The notes beneath the pieces were generated by a model that saw nothing but the letters and a program-made list of their open reading frames with translations, did no database searches and was not told the origin of the DNA. Source: Lactobacillus laiwuensis (GTDB taxonomy: Bacteria > Bacillota > Bacilli > Lactobacillales > Lactobacillaceae). Taken from it: a DNA stretch of 64,000 nt. A program made the translations under genes and the position numbers. Of the stretch, positions 37,056-48,971 are shown one piece after another; the first letter of the stretch is position 1; each line of letters opens with the position of its first letter. The stretch lies in NCBI RefSeq assembly GCF_019972835.1, contig NZ_BPPB01000001.1, forward strand, positions 248,001 to 312,000, given 5' to 3'.

Positions 37056-37577
37056 ATGGATTCAATAGACATTACTTTTAATGATGAAGTTGGTTTTCTG
37101 GACGATAAAAGACGTGATTGGCAAAAATGGATTCTGCAACTTCTCTTGCTTGCTAAAAATGAGATAAATAAAACAAACAACTTGGAAATGAGTATTAACT
37201 TTATTAATGAAAAACGCAGTAACGAAATTAATAAAAAATATCGCGGTCAAGATAGACCAACTGATGTAATCTCTTTTGCTATTGAAGATGGAGAAGATCA
37301 AATTGATTTTAGCACATTTGATGATCCTGAATTCATTGAAGATATTGGTGACTTATTTATGTGTCCCAGCGTTATTATGCGACACAGTAAGGAATACGGT
37401 ACCGGTTGGGACCGCGAATTTGGTTATACTCTAGTCCATGGCTTTTTGCATCTTAGCGGATATGATCATATTGAACCCGGCGAAGCAAAAACCATGTTTA
37501 AAATACAAGGAAAGGTATTAGAAGAATATGGCTTGCCATTGTATCCCGATCAGTTAGATGAAGGCAGAGGTAAATAA
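37056..37577 (+). CDS. ybeY: endoribonuclease YbeY
   Basis: 173 residues. The zinc site [11 protein letters not shown] matches the YbeY HxxxHxxxxxH motif, and [13 protein letters not shown] is the second hallmark. It takes part in rRNA maturation and ribosome quality control. Its stop overlaps the era start by one base. The dgkA and cdd genes often found between ybeY and era in Bacillus are absent. Confidence 0.96.
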   Translation: MDSIDITFNDEVGFLDDKRRDWQKWILQLLLLAKNEINKTNNLEMSINFINEKRSNEINKKYRGQDRPTDVISFAIEDGEDQIDFSTFDDPEFIEDIGDLFMCPSVIMRHSKEYGTGWDREFGYTLVHGFLHLSGYDHIEPGEAKTMFKIQGKVLEEYGLPLYPDQLDEGRGK

Positions 37578-38485
37578 TGGTAGAAGAAAAGAAAAATAAG
37601 TCAGGTTTTGTTGCTTTGCTAGGAAGACCGAATGTTGGTAAGTCCACCCTTATGAATTATTTAGTGGGTCAAAAGGTAGCCATTACCTCTAGCAAACCGC
37701 AAACTACCCGTAATAAAATCTCTGGGATTTTAACAACTGATGATATGCAGGCGATTTTTATTGATACTCCCGGTATATTTAAGCCGCACCTAGATTTAGA
37801 TGATTACATGGATAAAGCCAGCTTGTCTAGCTTGAACGATGTTGATCTTATTTTGTTTATGGTTGAACCAGAAAAAATGGGCAAGGGTGATGCTTATATA
37901 GCAGAGTTATTGCAAAAAGCGACTGTTCCAGTTTTACTTTTAATCAATAAGGTAGATACTGTTAATCCCAACGAACTTTTACCAATAATTGATCAATATC
38001 GTAAGCTCAACATTTTTAAGGAGTTTTTACCAGTCTCGGCAACCCAGGGAATTGGAATTAGTGATTTAATTCAGGTTTTACACCAGTATTTGCCTGAAGG
38101 ACCCAAGTATTATGGCACAGATCAAATTACTGATCGACCAGAATATTTTATGGTTGCAGAATTAATTCGTGAACAGATTTTAAAGTTTACTTCTGAAGAA
38201 GTGCCACATGCTGCCGCAGTTTGGGTGGAACAAATGAATAAGCATGAAAACAATAAGTTGCAGATTGAAGCTACAATTTATGTTGAAAAAAATGGGCAAA
38301 AAGGCATTATTATTGGCAAAGGCGGTAAGATGCTCAAGCAAATTGGGATCAATTCCAGACGCCAAGTTGAGGATTTGCTAGGTGAAAAAGTTAATTTGCA
38401 TCTTTGGGTAAAAGTCCAGCACAATTGGCGTTCTGACCCGCAATTTTTAAGAAAAATAGGTTATAATCCAAAGGATCTGGCCTAA
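37577..38485 (+). CDS. era: GTPase Era
   Basis: 302 residues. GTPase motifs G1 [10 protein letters not shown]3 DTPG, G4 NKVD, and a C-terminal KH domain (about 205-300, [16 protein letters not shown]) that binds the 3' end of 16S rRNA. It is involved in 30S assembly and peripheral to the membrane. recO begins directly after its stop. Confidence 0.97.
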   Translation: MVEEKKNKSGFVALLGRPNVGKSTLMNYLVGQKVAITSSKPQTTRNKISGILTTDDMQAIFIDTPGIFKPHLDLDDYMDKASLSSLNDVDLILFMVEPEKMGKGDAYIAELLQKATVPVLLLINKVDTVNPNELLPIIDQYRKLNIFKEFLPVSATQGIGISDLIQVLHQYLPEGPKYYGTDQITDRPEYFMVAELIREQILKFTSEEVPHAAAVWVEQMNKHENNKLQIEATIYVEKNGQKGIIIGKGGKMLKQIGINSRRQVEDLLGEKVNLHLWVKVQHNWRSDPQFLRKIGYNPKDLA

Positions 38486-39241
38486 ATGGTTCGTGAGCTC
38501 AAGGAAGTTAATGGCATAGTTTTTAAAAGGCAAAAGTATCATGAGGCTGATTTACTGGCCAAAATAATGACAGAAAAAAATGGCATAATCACATTGCTTG
38601 CTCGTGGTGCACTAAAAGCAAAGTCTAAATTAGGAGCGTCACTACTTAATTTCTCTTATGGAACTTATGTCATTTATTCTTCTGGACATGGTTTGAGTAC
38701 CTTGAGGACATACAAAAATGTAAAACAGTTTGATGGATTATATGACGATTTAATTAAAAATGCATATGCTTCTTTTGTTCTTGACTTGATAGATCACGCA
38801 TTTATTGAATACCAAAATCTTGGTAAGTATTACAATTTGGCAAATTTTGCTTTGCAAAAGATTAACTCAGGAACTGATCCTGAAATGATAACTCAGATAG
38901 TACAAATGCAATTGCTAGCAGCTTATGGAGTAGAGCCAGAGCTGAGAAGCTGCGTGATCTGTGGAGAAAAGCAGGGAGAGTTTGACTATTCAATCAGAAA
39001 AGGCGGTATTTTGTGTAGTAAGCACTTTTATGCTGATCCAGCTCGTTTGCGTTTGAAACCAAAAGAAACAGCTGTTTTGAGAACTATCTTTTTACTTCCC
39101 TTTAACAGATTAGGTGATATTAAAATTAATTCTGCTACCAAAAAAGCTACGCGCAGAGCTATTGATCTTATTTATCAGGAAACCATTGATCTCAATCTCA
39201 AAACTAAAAAGTTTTTGGATGAGTTGAAATTAACTGACTAG
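38486..39241 (+). CDS. recO: DNA repair protein RecO
   Basis: 251 residues. An N-terminal OB-fold (about 1-80, GIVFKRQKYHEADLLAKIMT) is followed by a helical domain with a zinc site, CVICGEKQGEF and GGILCSKH. It loads RecA with RecR at SSB-coated gaps. The ATG follows the era stop, with AAAGGA inside era as RBS. The glyQS T-box begins after about 50 bp. Confidence 0.94.
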   Translation: MVRELKEVNGIVFKRQKYHEADLLAKIMTEKNGIITLLARGALKAKSKLGASLLNFSYGTYVIYSSGHGLSTLRTYKNVKQFDGLYDDLIKNAYASFVLDLIDHAFIEYQNLGKYYNLANFALQKINSGTDPEMITQIVQMQLLAAYGVEPELRSCVICGEKQGEFDYSIRKGGILCSKHFYADPARLRLKPKETAVLRTIFLLPFNRLGDIKINSATKKATRRAIDLIYQETIDLNLKTKKFLDELKLTD

Positions 39242-39300
39242 GCTCTTCTGATTGAATACTTTTTATGATAAAATAATAATATGTATTAGCTATAATGAGG

Positions 39301-39458
39301 ATAAAAAAGTACCAGTTAAGCGAGTGTTGAAGGTGAAAGAGCACCTGGGAAAAGGCACCTCTAGCTAAATTAATTAAGAGCAGGAACTATTTCCTGAATT
39401 AGGGTGGAACCGCGACTAAATCTCGTCCCTATGCATGTTTTGCATAGGCTTTTTTTAT
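39301..39458 (+). ncRNA. T-box riboswitch leader of glyQS, Gly specifier
   Basis: Compact glycine-type T-box. The specifier GGC lies at 39354-39356, followed by ACCTCTAG. The antiterminator AGGGTGGAACCGCG is at 39401-39414. The terminator CCTATGCA / TGCATAGG with T7 spans 39428-39456. A near-match promoter lies around 39252-39280. Confidence 0.93.
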
Positions 39459-39483
39459 GGTCTTATGCAGGAAGGAAATATAA

Positions 39484-40401
39484 ATGGCAAAGAAAAAATT
39501 AACTATTCAAGATATGATTTTTAAATTAGAAAAGTTTTGGTCCTCAAAGGGATGCATGGTAATGCCTTCTTATGATGTTGAAAAGGGTGCAGGAACTATG
39601 AGTCCTTATACTTTTTTGCGTGCTGTTGGTCCGGAGCCCTGGGCAGCTTGTTATGTAGAACCCTCAAGACGTCCGGCTGACGGCAGATATGGGGAAAATC
39701 CTAATCGTTTGTTTCAACACCATCAATTCCAAGTAGTAATTAAGCCGGCACCAGAAAATATTCAGCAGTATTATCTGGATAGTTTGAAGGAACTCGGTAT
39801 AAATCCTTTGGAACATGATATTCGCTTTGTCGAAGACAATTGGGAAAATCCTTCAATGGGCTGCGCTGGTGTTGGTTGGGAAGTTTGGCTTGACGGCATG
39901 GAAGTAAGTCAATTCACATACTTTCAAACTGTCGGCGAGCTTGATGTTAAGCCAACAATGAGTGAAATAACTTATGGTGTTGAACGACTGGCTTCTTATA
40001 TACAAGATGTTAATTCCGTTTTTGACCTCGAATGGGGAGATGGTGTTCTTTATCGCGACATATTTAAAGAAGCTGAGTATGAGAACTCTAAATATGCTTT
40101 TGAAGAATCAAACCAGGAAGATCTTTTAAAGTTTTTTGACACTTATGAAAGAACAGCTCAAGAATTAATTGGGTTGAATTTAGTACAACCGGCTTATGAC
40201 TATATTTTGAAATGTTCCCATACATTTAATTTGCTTGATGCTCGAGGAGCCGTATCTGTTACTGAACGAGCAGGATATTTAGCTAGAATTAGGAAATTGG
40301 CTCATGAAGTAGCTGTATGTTTTGTAGAAGAGCGTGAAAAAAGAGGTTTTCCTTTGTTAAAAAATGCAGAAGATAAGAAGGCAGGACTAGAAAATGGCTA
40401 A
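39484..40401 (+). CDS. glyQ: glycyl-tRNA synthetase alpha subunit
   Basis: 305 residues, catalytic subunit of the tetrameric bacterial Gly[40 protein letters not shown] and the FQVVIKPAP segment are conserved. RBS GGAAGGA. It overlaps glyS by 8 bp. Under the glycine T-box. Confidence 0.97.
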   Translation: MAKKKLTIQDMIFKLEKFWSSKGCMVMPSYDVEKGAGTMSPYTFLRAVGPEPWAACYVEPSRRPADGRYGENPNRLFQHHQFQVVIKPAPENIQQYYLDSLKELGINPLEHDIRFVEDNWENPSMGCAGVGWEVWLDGMEVSQFTYFQTVGELDVKPTMSEITYGVERLASYIQDVNSVFDLEWGDGVLYRDIFKEAEYENSKYAFEESNQEDLLKFFDTYERTAQELIGLNLVQPAYDYILKCSHTFNLLDARGAVSVTERAGYLARIRKLAHEVAVCFVEEREKRGFPLLKNAEDKKAGLENG

Positions 40402-42460
40402 AGATTATTTATTTGAAATTGGTACTGAAGAAATGCCGGCCCATGTCGTTGAAAGGAGTGTTAAGCAATTAGCTGAAAAAACCAGCAAATTTCTTAAAGA
40501 AAACGGACTTAAATTTAAAAGCATTAAAAAATTTTCAACACCTAGAAGATTGACTATTTTAGTAGAGGAACTTTCTGAAAAACAGGCCGATATTGATGAA
40601 ATAAAAAAGGGTCCTGCCAAAAAAATTGCACTGGATCAGGATAAAAATTGGACTAGAGCTGCTCAAGGATTTGCTCGTGGTCAAGGAATGACTACTGATG
40701 ATATTTATTTTGAGGAATTAAAAGGTACCGAATATGCTTATGTTCATGTTCAAAAAGAAGGTAAAAAAGCCACTGATATCCTTTTAGGTATGAGCGATAT
40801 TGTCAAAGCTATGACCTTTCCAACCAAGATGCGGTGGGATTCTCATGATTTTGAATTTGTTCGCCCTATTCATTGGCTAGTCTCACTTTATGGTAATGAA
40901 GTAATACCAGTTAAAATTTTAGATATCACTGCTGGCCGAAAAACTGAAGGTCATCGCTTTTTAGGCGACAGTGTTGTACTAGCTAACTCTAGTGACTATG
41001 AAGATGCTTTAAAAGATCAGTTTGTAATTGTTGACTCAACCAAACGTCGCACAATGATAGTTGATCAAATGAACAAATTGGTTAAAAAGAATAATTGGCA
41101 AATTAAGCCAGATAAAAGTTTACTTGAAGAAGTTACAAATTTGGTTGAATATCCTACAGTTTTCACCGGCTCTTTTGACAAAAAGTATTTGGAAATGCCA
41201 AAAGAGGTTTTAATAACTTCCATGAAGGATAATCAACGTTACTTTGAAGTTTATGATCAAGATGATAAATTAATCAATCATTTCATAGCTATACGTAATG
41301 GTAACAAAGACTATTTGGATAATGTTGTTTCAGGTAATGAAAAAGTGCTAGTAGCACGTCTTGATGACGCGCAATTCTTTTATGATGAAGACCGTAAATA
41401 TCCTCTTAGTCATTTTGCACAAAAACTGGATAATGTTTCATTTCACGATAAAATTGGATCAATGTCCGAAAAGATGAAACGCGTTCGGATCATAGGTGAC
41501 TTCCTGGCTAACAAATGGCAACTAAATGATCAAGTGGTCAAAGATTTTGACCGTGCCAGTCAGCTTTACAAATTTGATTTAGTTACCCAAATGGTGGGTG
41601 AATTTGCTGAACTTCAAGGAGTAATGGGCAGGCACTATGCCAAATTAGCTGGAGAAAACGATGATGTTGCTGCTGCCATTGAAGAGCATTACATGCCAAC
41701 TACCTCTGAAGGAGAATTACCTAAAACAACGGTAGGTTCATTATTATCTGTTGCTGATAAATTAGATACTATTATTACTTTCTTCGCTGCTGGTATGATT
41801 CCTAGTTCTTCAAATGATCCATACGCACTTCGTCGCTATGCTTACGGCATTGTCCGAATTTTATTAAATCAAAAATGGTCATTACCATTTAACGAATTTC
41901 TACCAGAGATTGTTTCAGCTCTTGAAAACAAGACCCCTGCTAAACTACCTAAAAAAGCTGAGCAGGAGGAGGAAATTTCATCCTTTATTCGTGATCGTAT
42001 TAAGCAGTACCTACAAAGAAACAACTATAAGTATGACATCATAGATGCAGTTTTGGCTTCAAGTCAACAGGACCCAATTCAAATTTTGGCTGCAGCAAAA
42101 GTTTTGCAATTACACCATGATGATGATAAATTCAAACCAGTTGTTGAAAGCTTAATCAGAATAAACAATATTTTGCAAAAAGCTAAATATAAGGGCCAAA
42201 ATGAAGTAAAAAGGGAATTGTTTGAAAACGATACTGAAACTAAACTTGTTGATGGAGTTAGCAGTTTGAGCAAGGTTAATGATCTTTCAGAACTTTATGA
42301 TGGCTTTGTAAAACTACAGCCTGTTATTGATGTTTACTTTGAGACAAATATGATTATGGATAAGAATGAAGCTATTAAAAATAACCGTTTAGCACAGCTT
42401 AATGGGATAGCACAACTTGCAAAGCGGCTCGGTGATCTAAGCAAATTAGTTATTAAATAA
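40394..42460 (+). CDS. glyS: glycyl-tRNA synthetase beta subunit
   Basis: 688 residues. The N-terminus [27 protein letters not shown] and the HD-like segment followed by [18 protein letters not shown] are family motifs; a C-terminal DALR-like anticodon-binding domain follows (about 580-680). It binds and orients tRNA-Gly. dnaG follows after 14 bp, so glyQS-dnaG-rpoD may be one transcript. Confidence 0.97.
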   Translation: MAKDYLFEIGTEEMPAHVVERSVKQLAEKTSKFLKENGLKFKSIKKFSTPRRLTILVEELSEKQADIDEIKKGPAKKIALDQDKNWTRAAQGFARGQGMTTDDIYFEELKGTEYAYVHVQKEGKKATDILLGMSDIVKAMTFPTKMRWDSHDFEFVRPIHWLVSLYGNEVIPVKILDITAGRKTEGHRFLGDSVVLANSSDYEDALKDQFVIVDSTKRRTMIVDQMNKLVKKNNWQIKPDKSLLEEVTNLVEYPTVFTGSFDKKYLEMPKEVLITSMKDNQRYFEVYDQDDKLINHFIAIRNGNKDYLDNVVSGNEKVLVARLDDAQFFYDEDRKYPLSHFAQKLDNVSFHDKIGSMSEKMKRVRIIGDFLANKWQLNDQVVKDFDRASQLYKFDLVTQMVGEFAELQGVMGRHYAKLAGENDDVAAAIEEHYMPTTSEGELPKTTVGSLLSVADKLDTIITFFAAGMIPSSSNDPYALRRYAYGIVRILLNQKWSLPFNEFLPEIVSALENKTPAKLPKKAEQEEEISSFIRDRIKQYLQRNNYKYDIIDAVLASSQQDPIQILAAAKVLQLHHDDDKFKPVVESLIRINNILQKAKYKGQNEVKRELFENDTETKLVDGVSSLSKVNDLSELYDGFVKLQPVIDVYFETNMIMDKNEAIKNNRLAQLNGIAQLAKRLGDLSKLVIK

Positions 42461-42474
42461 AAGTAGGTGGAAAG

Positions 42475-44280
42475 ATGGCTGGTCTTATACCTGAAGAAAC
42501 AATTGCTAAAGTTCGAAATAATGTCAATATTGTCAATGTCATAAGTCAATATGTTTCACTTGAAAAGAAGGGCAAAGATTTTGTTGGTCTCTGTCCTTTT
42601 CATGAAGAAAAAACGCCTTCATTTACTGTTAGCGAAGGAAAACAATTTTTTAAGTGCTTTGGTTGCGGTAAAGGGGGCAACGTTTTTTCATTTCTGATGT
42701 ATAAGGAAAATTTAACTTTTCCGGAAAGTGTCCAAAAAGTAGCTGATTTTGCTCATATTGATATTGGTGAATATTCCAGTCAAAAACCCAAATTTTCTAA
42801 TGTACTTATCAAAATAAATGAAGAAGCAGCCGACTTTTATCACAGAGTACTAATTTCCACTAACGCAGGAAAGCCAGGGCATAGTTACGCAGAAAAACGT
42901 GGCCTTAATCAAGACATAATTAATCATTTCCGGATTGGTTATGCTCCCAAACAAAATAATTTGCTTTTAACTTATCTCAGGGAACAAAATTTTAAAGATG
43001 AGGACCTGGTAAAAAGTGGTTTGTTTGTTCAATCGCAAAATGGGGACTTATTCGATCGCTTTAGAGAACGGTTAATGTTTCCGCTTAGCAACGAAGGAGA
43101 CTATGTCGTTGGCTTTTCTGGAAGAAGACTTTCTAATGATAAAACTGAAGCTAAATATATTAATAGTCCAGAAACCGAAATATTTACCAAATCAAAAACT
43201 CTATTCCATTTTGCAGAAGCAAAAAAAGCAGCTCGCAGTGAAAATCATTTGATTTTGTATGAAGGATACATGGATGTAATTGCAGCATATAAAGCCGGAA
43301 TAAAGTCTGGCATTGCTTCAATGGGAACCAGTTTGACAGATCAACAAGTATATATGTTACGCAGGATTACTAAAAATATCATTATCAATTATGACGGCGA
43401 TGACCCTGGAATACATGCTGAAGAACGGGCAACAAGAATGTTCAACCAAATTGGAGGCTTTAACTTAGGAATTGTTGTTTTGCCTGAAAAACTTGACCCT
43501 GATGAATTTGTAAAAAAATATGGTATTGAAAAATACAAGGACGAAGTCAAAGGTGCTTTGACGCCAACAGATTTTTTCTTGAAAAGGTTAAAACAGAAAT
43601 ATAATCTCGCAAATGACAGGGAAAAATTAGCGTACTTAGATGATGCCATGAAAGAAATAGTTCAGTTGTCTAATCCAGTTGAACAAGATTTATATTTAAA
43701 CAAAATTGCCAAGGAACAAGGAGTGGAACAAGATTCACTTAAAGTGAACTTGACAAAATACCGCAGGCAGCAAAATAAAGCAAAGAGACATCAAGGTTAT
43801 CCTGGTCAAGAACAAGGTAAGTCCTATAATTATTCAGATCCACCAATAGATAAGGCTCAAAAGCAGGAAGCCAGTGATCCTATTCAAACTCGCTTATTAT
43901 ATTTATTTATTCATTCAAAGCATGCTCAAGAATATTTACTTGCCCATCAATTTTTATTTTCAGATTCAAAATATCAAAGATTAGCGGAATTATGGTTAAA
44001 TTTTAGTGAAAATCAAGAAAATCCAACAGTTAATAGTTTTTTAGATTTTATTCCCAGCGAACTTCAAGGTATAATAGTTAATGCTGAAATGACAAACATG
44101 CCCCAGGATTTTTCAGACCGCGAAATTGATGAGCAAATAAACGCATTAAATATGCGCAAAATTAATATTAAACTGCAACATTTAATGAATGATTTACAAG
44201 ACGCAAAACGCAAAACTGACACAGACGAAATATTAGATATTACTCGCAAAATTTTGCAGTTAAAAAGAATTCAGGGTTAA
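42475..44280 (+). CDS. dnaG: DNA primase
   Basis: 601 residues. Zinc-binding domain with Cys40, His43, Cys61 and Cys64 ([20 protein letters not shown]). TOPRIM core with [15 protein letters not shown] and NYDGDDPG. C-terminal helicase-interaction domain after about 450. It makes RNA primers for replication. RBS AGGTGG. Part of the conserved dnaG-rpoD macromolecular-synthesis unit. Confidence 0.97.
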   Translation: MAGLIPEETIAKVRNNVNIVNVISQYVSLEKKGKDFVGLCPFHEEKTPSFTVSEGKQFFKCFGCGKGGNVFSFLMYKENLTFPESVQKVADFAHIDIGEYSSQKPKFSNVLIKINEEAADFYHRVLISTNAGKPGHSYAEKRGLNQDIINHFRIGYAPKQNNLLLTYLREQNFKDEDLVKSGLFVQSQNGDLFDRFRERLMFPLSNEGDYVVGFSGRRLSNDKTEAKYINSPETEIFTKSKTLFHFAEAKKAARSENHLILYEGYMDVIAAYKAGIKSGIASMGTSLTDQQVYMLRRITKNIIINYDGDDPGIHAEERATRMFNQIGGFNLGIVVLPEKLDPDEFVKKYGIEKYKDEVKGALTPTDFFLKRLKQKYNLANDREKLAYLDDAMKEIVQLSNPVEQDLYLNKIAKEQGVEQDSLKVNLTKYRRQQNKAKRHQGYPGQEQGKSYNYSDPPIDKAQKQEASDPIQTRLLYLFIHSKHAQEYLLAHQFLFSDSKYQRLAELWLNFSENQENPTVNSFLDFIPSELQGIIVNAEMTNMPQDFSDREIDEQINALNMRKINIKLQHLMNDLQDAKRKTDTDEILDITRKILQLKRIQG

Positions 44281-44293
44281 AGGGGGGCTTATT

Positions 44294-45415
44294 GTGGCAG
44301 ATAAGGAACAAGCAGCTAACAACGAAAAATTATCTTTAGACAAGATGGTTAAAAAGGTTGTCAAAGATGTTAAAAAAGATAAATCTATTACTGAAAAGGA
44401 ATTTGTTGCTCAACTGGTTAAGCCCTATAAACTACAGGGAAAAGCAGTCGATCAATTAGTTCAGGAATTTGAAGATAACGGCATCAGTATAGTTGATGAA
44501 AAGGGTAATCCATCGAGATTAGCCTTGAAAAAGCAAAAAGATGTTGAAAAAGCTGAATTAAAAGATATGTCAGCACCTTCAAGCGTTAGAATGAATGATC
44601 CGGTCAGAATGTATCTGAAAGAAATCGGTCGGGTACCACTTCTAAATGCTGATCAAGAAATTTCTTTGGCAAAAAGGATTGAAAAAGGTGATGAAGAAGC
44701 TAAACAGGAGCTGGCAGAAGCCAACTTGCGTTTAGTTGTTTCGATTGCTAAACGTTATGTAGGACGTGGTATGTCATTTCTTGATTTGATTCAAGAAGGA
44801 AATATGGGTCTGATGAAGGCCGTGGATAAATTTGATTACAGCCTAGGTTTCAAGTTCTCAACTTATGCAACTTGGTGGATCAGGCAGGCAATAACTCGTG
44901 CGATCGCCGACCAAGCTAGAACTATTAGAATTCCAGTTCACATGGTCGAAACTATTAATAAGCTAATCAGAATCCAAAGGCAATTACTGCAAGACTTAGG
45001 TCGTGAACCGACTCCAGAAGAAATCGGGGCAGAAATGGACATGCCTACTTCTAAAGTGCGTGACATTTTAAAGATAGCTCAAGAGCCGGTATCCTTAGAA
45101 ACTCCAATCGGGGAAGAGGACGATTCTCATCTAGGAGACTTCATTAAGGATAAAGATGCAACTAGTCCTGAGCAACATGCTTCTTATGAAATGCTCAAAG
45201 AGCAATTAGAAGAAGTGCTTGATACCTTAACAGACCGAGAAGAAAATGTTCTTCGCTTACGTTTTGGACTTGATGATGGTCGAACTAGAACACTTGAGGA
45301 AGTTGGCAAAGTGTTTGGAGTTACCCGTGAGCGGATTCGTCAAATTGAAGCTAAAGCTTTAAGGAAATTAAGACATCCAAGTAGGTCAAATCAATTACGT
45401 GATTTCCTAGATTAA
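44294..45415 (+). CDS. rpoD: housekeeping RNA polymerase sigma factor (sigma-A)
   Basis: 373 residues from GTG 44294 (AAAGGGGGG upstream). Region 1.2 [16 protein letters not shown], region 2 [22 protein letters not shown] recognising the -10 box, region 3, and region 4 with [20 protein letters not shown] recognising the -35. The promoters noted in this window fit its TTGACA/TATAAT preference. A terminator follows. Confidence 0.98.
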   Translation: MADKEQAANNEKLSLDKMVKKVVKDVKKDKSITEKEFVAQLVKPYKLQGKAVDQLVQEFEDNGISIVDEKGNPSRLALKKQKDVEKAELKDMSAPSSVRMNDPVRMYLKEIGRVPLLNADQEISLAKRIEKGDEEAKQELAEANLRLVVSIAKRYVGRGMSFLDLIQEGNMGLMKAVDKFDYSLGFKFSTYATWWIRQAITRAIADQARTIRIPVHMVETINKLIRIQRQLLQDLGREPTPEEIGAEMDMPTSKVRDILKIAQEPVSLETPIGEEDDSHLGDFIKDKDATSPEQHASYEMLKEQLEEVLDTLTDREENVLRLRFGLDDGRTRTLEEVGKVFGVTRERIRQIEAKALRKLRHPSRSNQLRDFLD

Positions 45416-45425
45416 ATAGCTAAAC

Positions 45426-45460
45426 AAAAAGACAAGATTCCAAAAAATCTTGTCTTTTTA
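45426..45460. terminator. bidirectional terminator between rpoD and the CPBP protease gene
   Basis: AAAAAGACAAGATT pairs with AATCTTGTCTTTTT. Confidence 0.85.
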
Positions 45461-46690
45461 TTATCTAAAAGTTAATTCGCTGGCACCATGATTATTTTCT
45501 AGTCCCCGTTGCTGCAAATTATATTCGATAACACTTTTTCGCTTACCTGATAATAAGAAGAAAGCAAAAGCCAAATAGATCAAAGTGGTAATAAAGAGAT
45601 ATTCCCAGTCAAAGATATGGGGTACTGTCATAACTGTTGAGCCAGTAGCTAGGAAGGCTAGTATATCATAAACTGCATGATAGCCCAAATTAACCAAAAA
45701 AGAACCTGTATATAAATAAACTGCAGCAAAAACAATACCTGCGGCAAAAGCATTAATCATTTGTAAAATCGTGGCAGAGAGTGGTTGCACCACCGCGTTA
45801 GTAAGATGAATTGATCCGAAAATCAAACCATCCAGTAATACTGCCCATAAAACTTGATTTTTAGAATTTTTAAATATTTTGAGTAATATACTTAAAACAC
45901 AAAACCGCATTAGCCATTCTTCAGCAACACCAGCTTCTATGCCCTGACAAATATACTGAGTTACGTGTTTTGTTGTTATATGAAAATCCCAGCGAGTTAG
46001 CAATTGTCCTAAATTATCTGCATCATTAAAAGCATTAATTAGGCAGTCAGCAATAATAAAAATAAAAATAACCGCAAGGACTGAATACTTAGCTCTTGGA
46101 CTTATTCTCAAACTCGGATTTTGATAGTGCCAGCTTTTCATTACAACAATTGATGAAATCACAAAACAAATGCTACCTGTGATTCCTGTGGTATTGAGAA
46201 CTTGAAGCCAAGAATGGCTATCCATAGTTAAAATTTCAGGTATCGAAACAATCAAACTTGCAAACAACAATAAAGTTATGATCTGCCCAATCGGATTCTT
46301 TATTTTGCCCCATGCCAGTTCTCCCATCGGAACAAGCATAATGAGTTCGTATAATGTAAGGGGAATTAATAAAAAGATCGCATTCTTATTATTCAAAGTT
46401 TTGATGAATGCTGCTCCCAAAGTGAGTAGTGCAAAAAAGCATAATAATATATTGACAGACTGGAAATAATGATTAAATTGAACTAACTTTCTTTCAGGAT
46501 GTTTTTCGCATAAAAGGGATAGTTGCAATAGAACCAGTATGAACAAAATTGGCAGAATTACTATTGCTCCTAGTCTACTCTTGGTCAGGGGTTTGATTTT
46601 AAAAAATAGCACAAGCGCCACAATGATTAGAATTTCTTGAACTATTATTTGTCCAAAATGCCAACGCTTAATTTCTTGTTCAGAAAGCAT
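45461..46690 (-). CDS. CPBP family intramembrane glutamic endopeptidase (CAAX protease-like)
   Basis: 409 residues with about 10 transmembrane segments. The Abi/CPBP motifs are present: GVAEEWLMRF (EExxxR) near 255, FGSIHLTNAV (the FxxxH segment) near 290, and a later NLGYHAVYD. In lactobacilli such proteins are often linked to bacteriocin immunity or protein processing, but none of that is shown here. It is 11 bp behind a NUDIX gene on the same strand and likely shares its transcript. RBS AAGGAGT. Confidence 0.88.
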   Translation of the reverse strand: MLSEQEIKRWHFGQIIVQEILIIVALVLFFKIKPLTKSRLGAIVILPILFILVLLQLSLLCEKHPERKLVQFNHYFQSVNILLCFFALLTLGAAFIKTLNNKNAIFLLIPLTLYELIMLVPMGELAWGKIKNPIGQIITLLLFASLIVSIPEILTMDSHSWLQVLNTTGITGSICFVISSIVVMKSWHYQNPSLRISPRAKYSVLAVIFIFIIADCLINAFNDADNLGQLLTRWDFHITTKHVTQYICQGIEAGVAEEWLMRFCVLSILLKIFKNSKNQVLWAVLLDGLIFGSIHLTNAVVQPLSATILQMINAFAAGIVFAAVYLYTGSFLVNLGYHAVYDILAFLATGSTVMTVPHIFDWEYLFITTLIYLAFAFFLLSGKRKSVIEYNLQQRGLENNHGASELTFR

Positions 46691-46701
46691 TTCGATACTC
46701 C

Positions 46702-47142
46702 TTAAAATAATTCATCCCGTTTACCGTCCAAGATATGCTCATCAATACCTTCGTTAAAGTATACTAGCAAATCGCGGTCAAAATTATATGCTAATTTATG
46801 TTGAAAAAGTTCTTCTTTAGTCATCCACGTCAATTTGCCTTCTCTTGAGGCTTTGACTGTGCCAGTGAATTTAGTCGCTATATAAAAAAGAACAAGATAG
46901 CGGTGATCATTTTCATCATAAAATTGTTTAATTCCACAAAGACGAGGATTTTTAATATCTAAATTCGTTTCCTCCTTAACCTCGCGCGCTACTGAATCAT
47001 AAAAAGATTCGTGATTTTCCACATGACCACCCGGAAAAGTCAATCCTGGCCAATAAGGGTCATTACGATCCAAAACTAAGATATTATCGTTTTTTTTAAT
47101 CATGCACATATTTGTCAAAGTAACAGGTTCAGTTCTATCCAT
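46702..47142 (-). CDS. NUDIX hydrolase (8-oxo-dGTP diphosphatase-like)
   Basis: 146 residues. NUDIX box GGHVENHESFYDSVAREV then KEETNL. The N-terminal TNMCMIKKNDNILVLDRND resembles MutT/YtkD-like members that clean oxidised nucleotides. The precise substrate is not evident. It is upstream of the CPBP protease gene in a probable two-gene unit. Confidence 0.87.
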   Translation of the reverse strand: MDRTEPVTLTNMCMIKKNDNILVLDRNDPYWPGLTFPGGHVENHESFYDSVAREVKEETNLDIKNPRLCGIKQFYDENDHRYLVLFYIATKFTGTVKASREGKLTWMTKEELFQHKLAYNFDRDLLVYFNEGIDEHILDGKRDELF

Positions 47143-47315
47143 TAAGTCAAAAATCTCTTTCTTTTAAATCTTATTATCAATTATAAAATAGCAATTTAGA
47201 AAGAAAAAGAAAATTTTTCTCACTTTTTTGCCGGCAAATTAAAATTATACTAGGGATTTTGTGGCATTTATTAATTTGTTCCATTATACTTGTAATACTG
47301 TTTTAGGGGGATAAC

Positions 47316-48899
47316 ATGGCTATCAAATATGCAAAGAAATGGAAACTTTTTCTTTTTCTAATTATTTCAATTCTTGATTCATTTCAGTCAGTATTTTTAG
47401 CTTATCTATTAAAAGTATTCATTTCCTTTGCTCAAAAGCCTACGGGAAATTTACTCGGATTAACTTTATTCGCCATTAGCGGATTAATTATTTTCAGTAT
47501 AATTGGAATACTTTTTCAGTATTCCTTTTTAAATTTGATCCATGATATTAACATCAAAATCAAAGAGATAGCAACTGATCATATCGTTAATATTAATGAT
47601 CAAGCTAAACTTGATACTTCATTTATGACAAACGACCTTAAACAAATTGAGACTAATAAAGTTGTTGCCGAATTAAAAATTTTTAATTACATCTTAAAAT
47701 TTTTGACCGCTATTATCACTGCAGTGATTACATCTTGGTTTATTTCTTTGGTCTTTTTTATTGCAGCAATAATTCCAGCCTTAGTTCAAAATTTTGCCGG
47801 TAAAAAAATTTCTGCTAATTCTAAAAAATGGGAAAGGGCAAATAGTAATTATACCGCTACCGTTACGGAAACGATTAACGGCACAACCATTTTTTCTTTA
47901 TATAATTCAGAAAATTCTATTGCTAAACGCTTAATAAAAAGCGCTCGCGAAATGGAGGACGCCTTACAATCAACGAATTTATCCAAGGGCATTGCAAACG
48001 AATTAACCTCTTTTGCCGCATATTGTTTTGGCATGATTATTCCATTTAGTGTTGGAGTTTATTTGATAACTATAGGAAATATTGCCTTGAGTACTTTTAT
48101 GATGATTGTGCAGCTTTCGAATAATTTCGTGAATCCGATAGTTAATATTTTTATGTGCGTTAATGATATTAAAACGACCACTCCCATTTGGACTAAATTT
48201 ATAAAAATACAAAAGTATAAAAGACCCGCTGGCGATATTAGTTCAATCCCTGTTTTCAATAATTTGAGTTTAAGTAATGCCACAATCTATTTTGATAAAC
48301 AAACTATTTTTCAAAAAGTAAATTTGGTAATCAAAAAGGGGGAAAAAATATTATTACAGGCTCCTTCAGGTTGGGGAAAATCAACTTTGCTCAAAGTCTT
48401 GATAGGAAAATATAAGCTGGATTTAGGCTCTTACCTGATAAATGGAGAAAAGGCTAGTGGTAATTGGAATAAAGACCATGAACTCTTTGCTTTAATCAAT
48501 CAACAACCTTTTATTTTAAATGACACGATTGAATACAATATTACTTTAGGACAAAAGGTTACCAAACAAGAACTGAATAATGTCGTTGCTAAAGCTGGCC
48601 TAGAAGAACTGGTAAGAAAAAAGGGGTATCATTATCAAGTTGGCCTTGGAGGTAAAAATTTGTCAGGAGGACAAAATCAGCGTATAGAAATTGCCCGCGC
48701 ACTGCTCAAGAAAAGGCAAATTTTGTTAGCAGACGAAGCTACTTCCTCATTGGACACAAAATTATCTCGAAAAATTCACGCTACTTTTTTAAAAGAATTT
48801 TCCGGAACAGTGATCGAAGTTGCTCATCACATATCTACAGATGAAGCAAGCATGTTTGATCGTAAGATCGATTTAGAAGCTAATAAAAAAAGTATTTAG
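47316..48899 (+). CDS. ABC transporter half-exporter (fused membrane and ATPase domains)
   Basis: 527 residues: a six-helix exporter membrane domain (about 1-310) and an ATPase (about 325-527). The Walker A is APSGWGKST, with Ala in place of the first Gly; signature LSGGQNQRIEIARA and Walker B ILLADEATSSLD are intact, and the switch is VAHHIS. Exporters of this type work as dimers, either as homodimers or with a second half-transporter; no partner gene adjoins it. RBS TAGGGGG. The substrate is unknown. It stands alone between a divergent NUDIX gene and trmK. Confidence 0.85.
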   Translation: MAIKYAKKWKLFLFLIISILDSFQSVFLAYLLKVFISFAQKPTGNLLGLTLFAISGLIIFSIIGILFQYSFLNLIHDINIKIKEIATDHIVNINDQAKLDTSFMTNDLKQIETNKVVAELKIFNYILKFLTAIITAVITSWFISLVFFIAAIIPALVQNFAGKKISANSKKWERANSNYTATVTETINGTTIFSLYNSENSIAKRLIKSAREMEDALQSTNLSKGIANELTSFAAYCFGMIIPFSVGVYLITIGNIALSTFMMIVQLSNNFVNPIVNIFMCVNDIKTTTPIWTKFIKIQKYKRPAGDISSIPVFNNLSLSNATIYFDKQTIFQKVNLVIKKGEKILLQAPSGWGKSTLLKVLIGKYKLDLGSYLINGEKASGNWNKDHELFALINQQPFILNDTIEYNITLGQKVTKQELNNVVAKAGLEELVRKKGYHYQVGLGGKNLSGGQNQRIEIARALLKKRQILLADEATSSLDTKLSRKIHATFLKEFSGTVIEVAHHISTDEASMFDRKIDLEANKKSI

Positions 48900-48971
48900 A
48901 ATCGTTATTTTATCTTTATCTAATAAAAATTCATTATGCTAAAATTTTATTATGAAGAAAGTAGGATATAA

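Noticed and set aside
45461-47142. CPBP protease and NUDIX pair as a defence system
   Set aside because: Both are common stand-alone genes in lactobacilli; nothing else nearby suggests phage defence.
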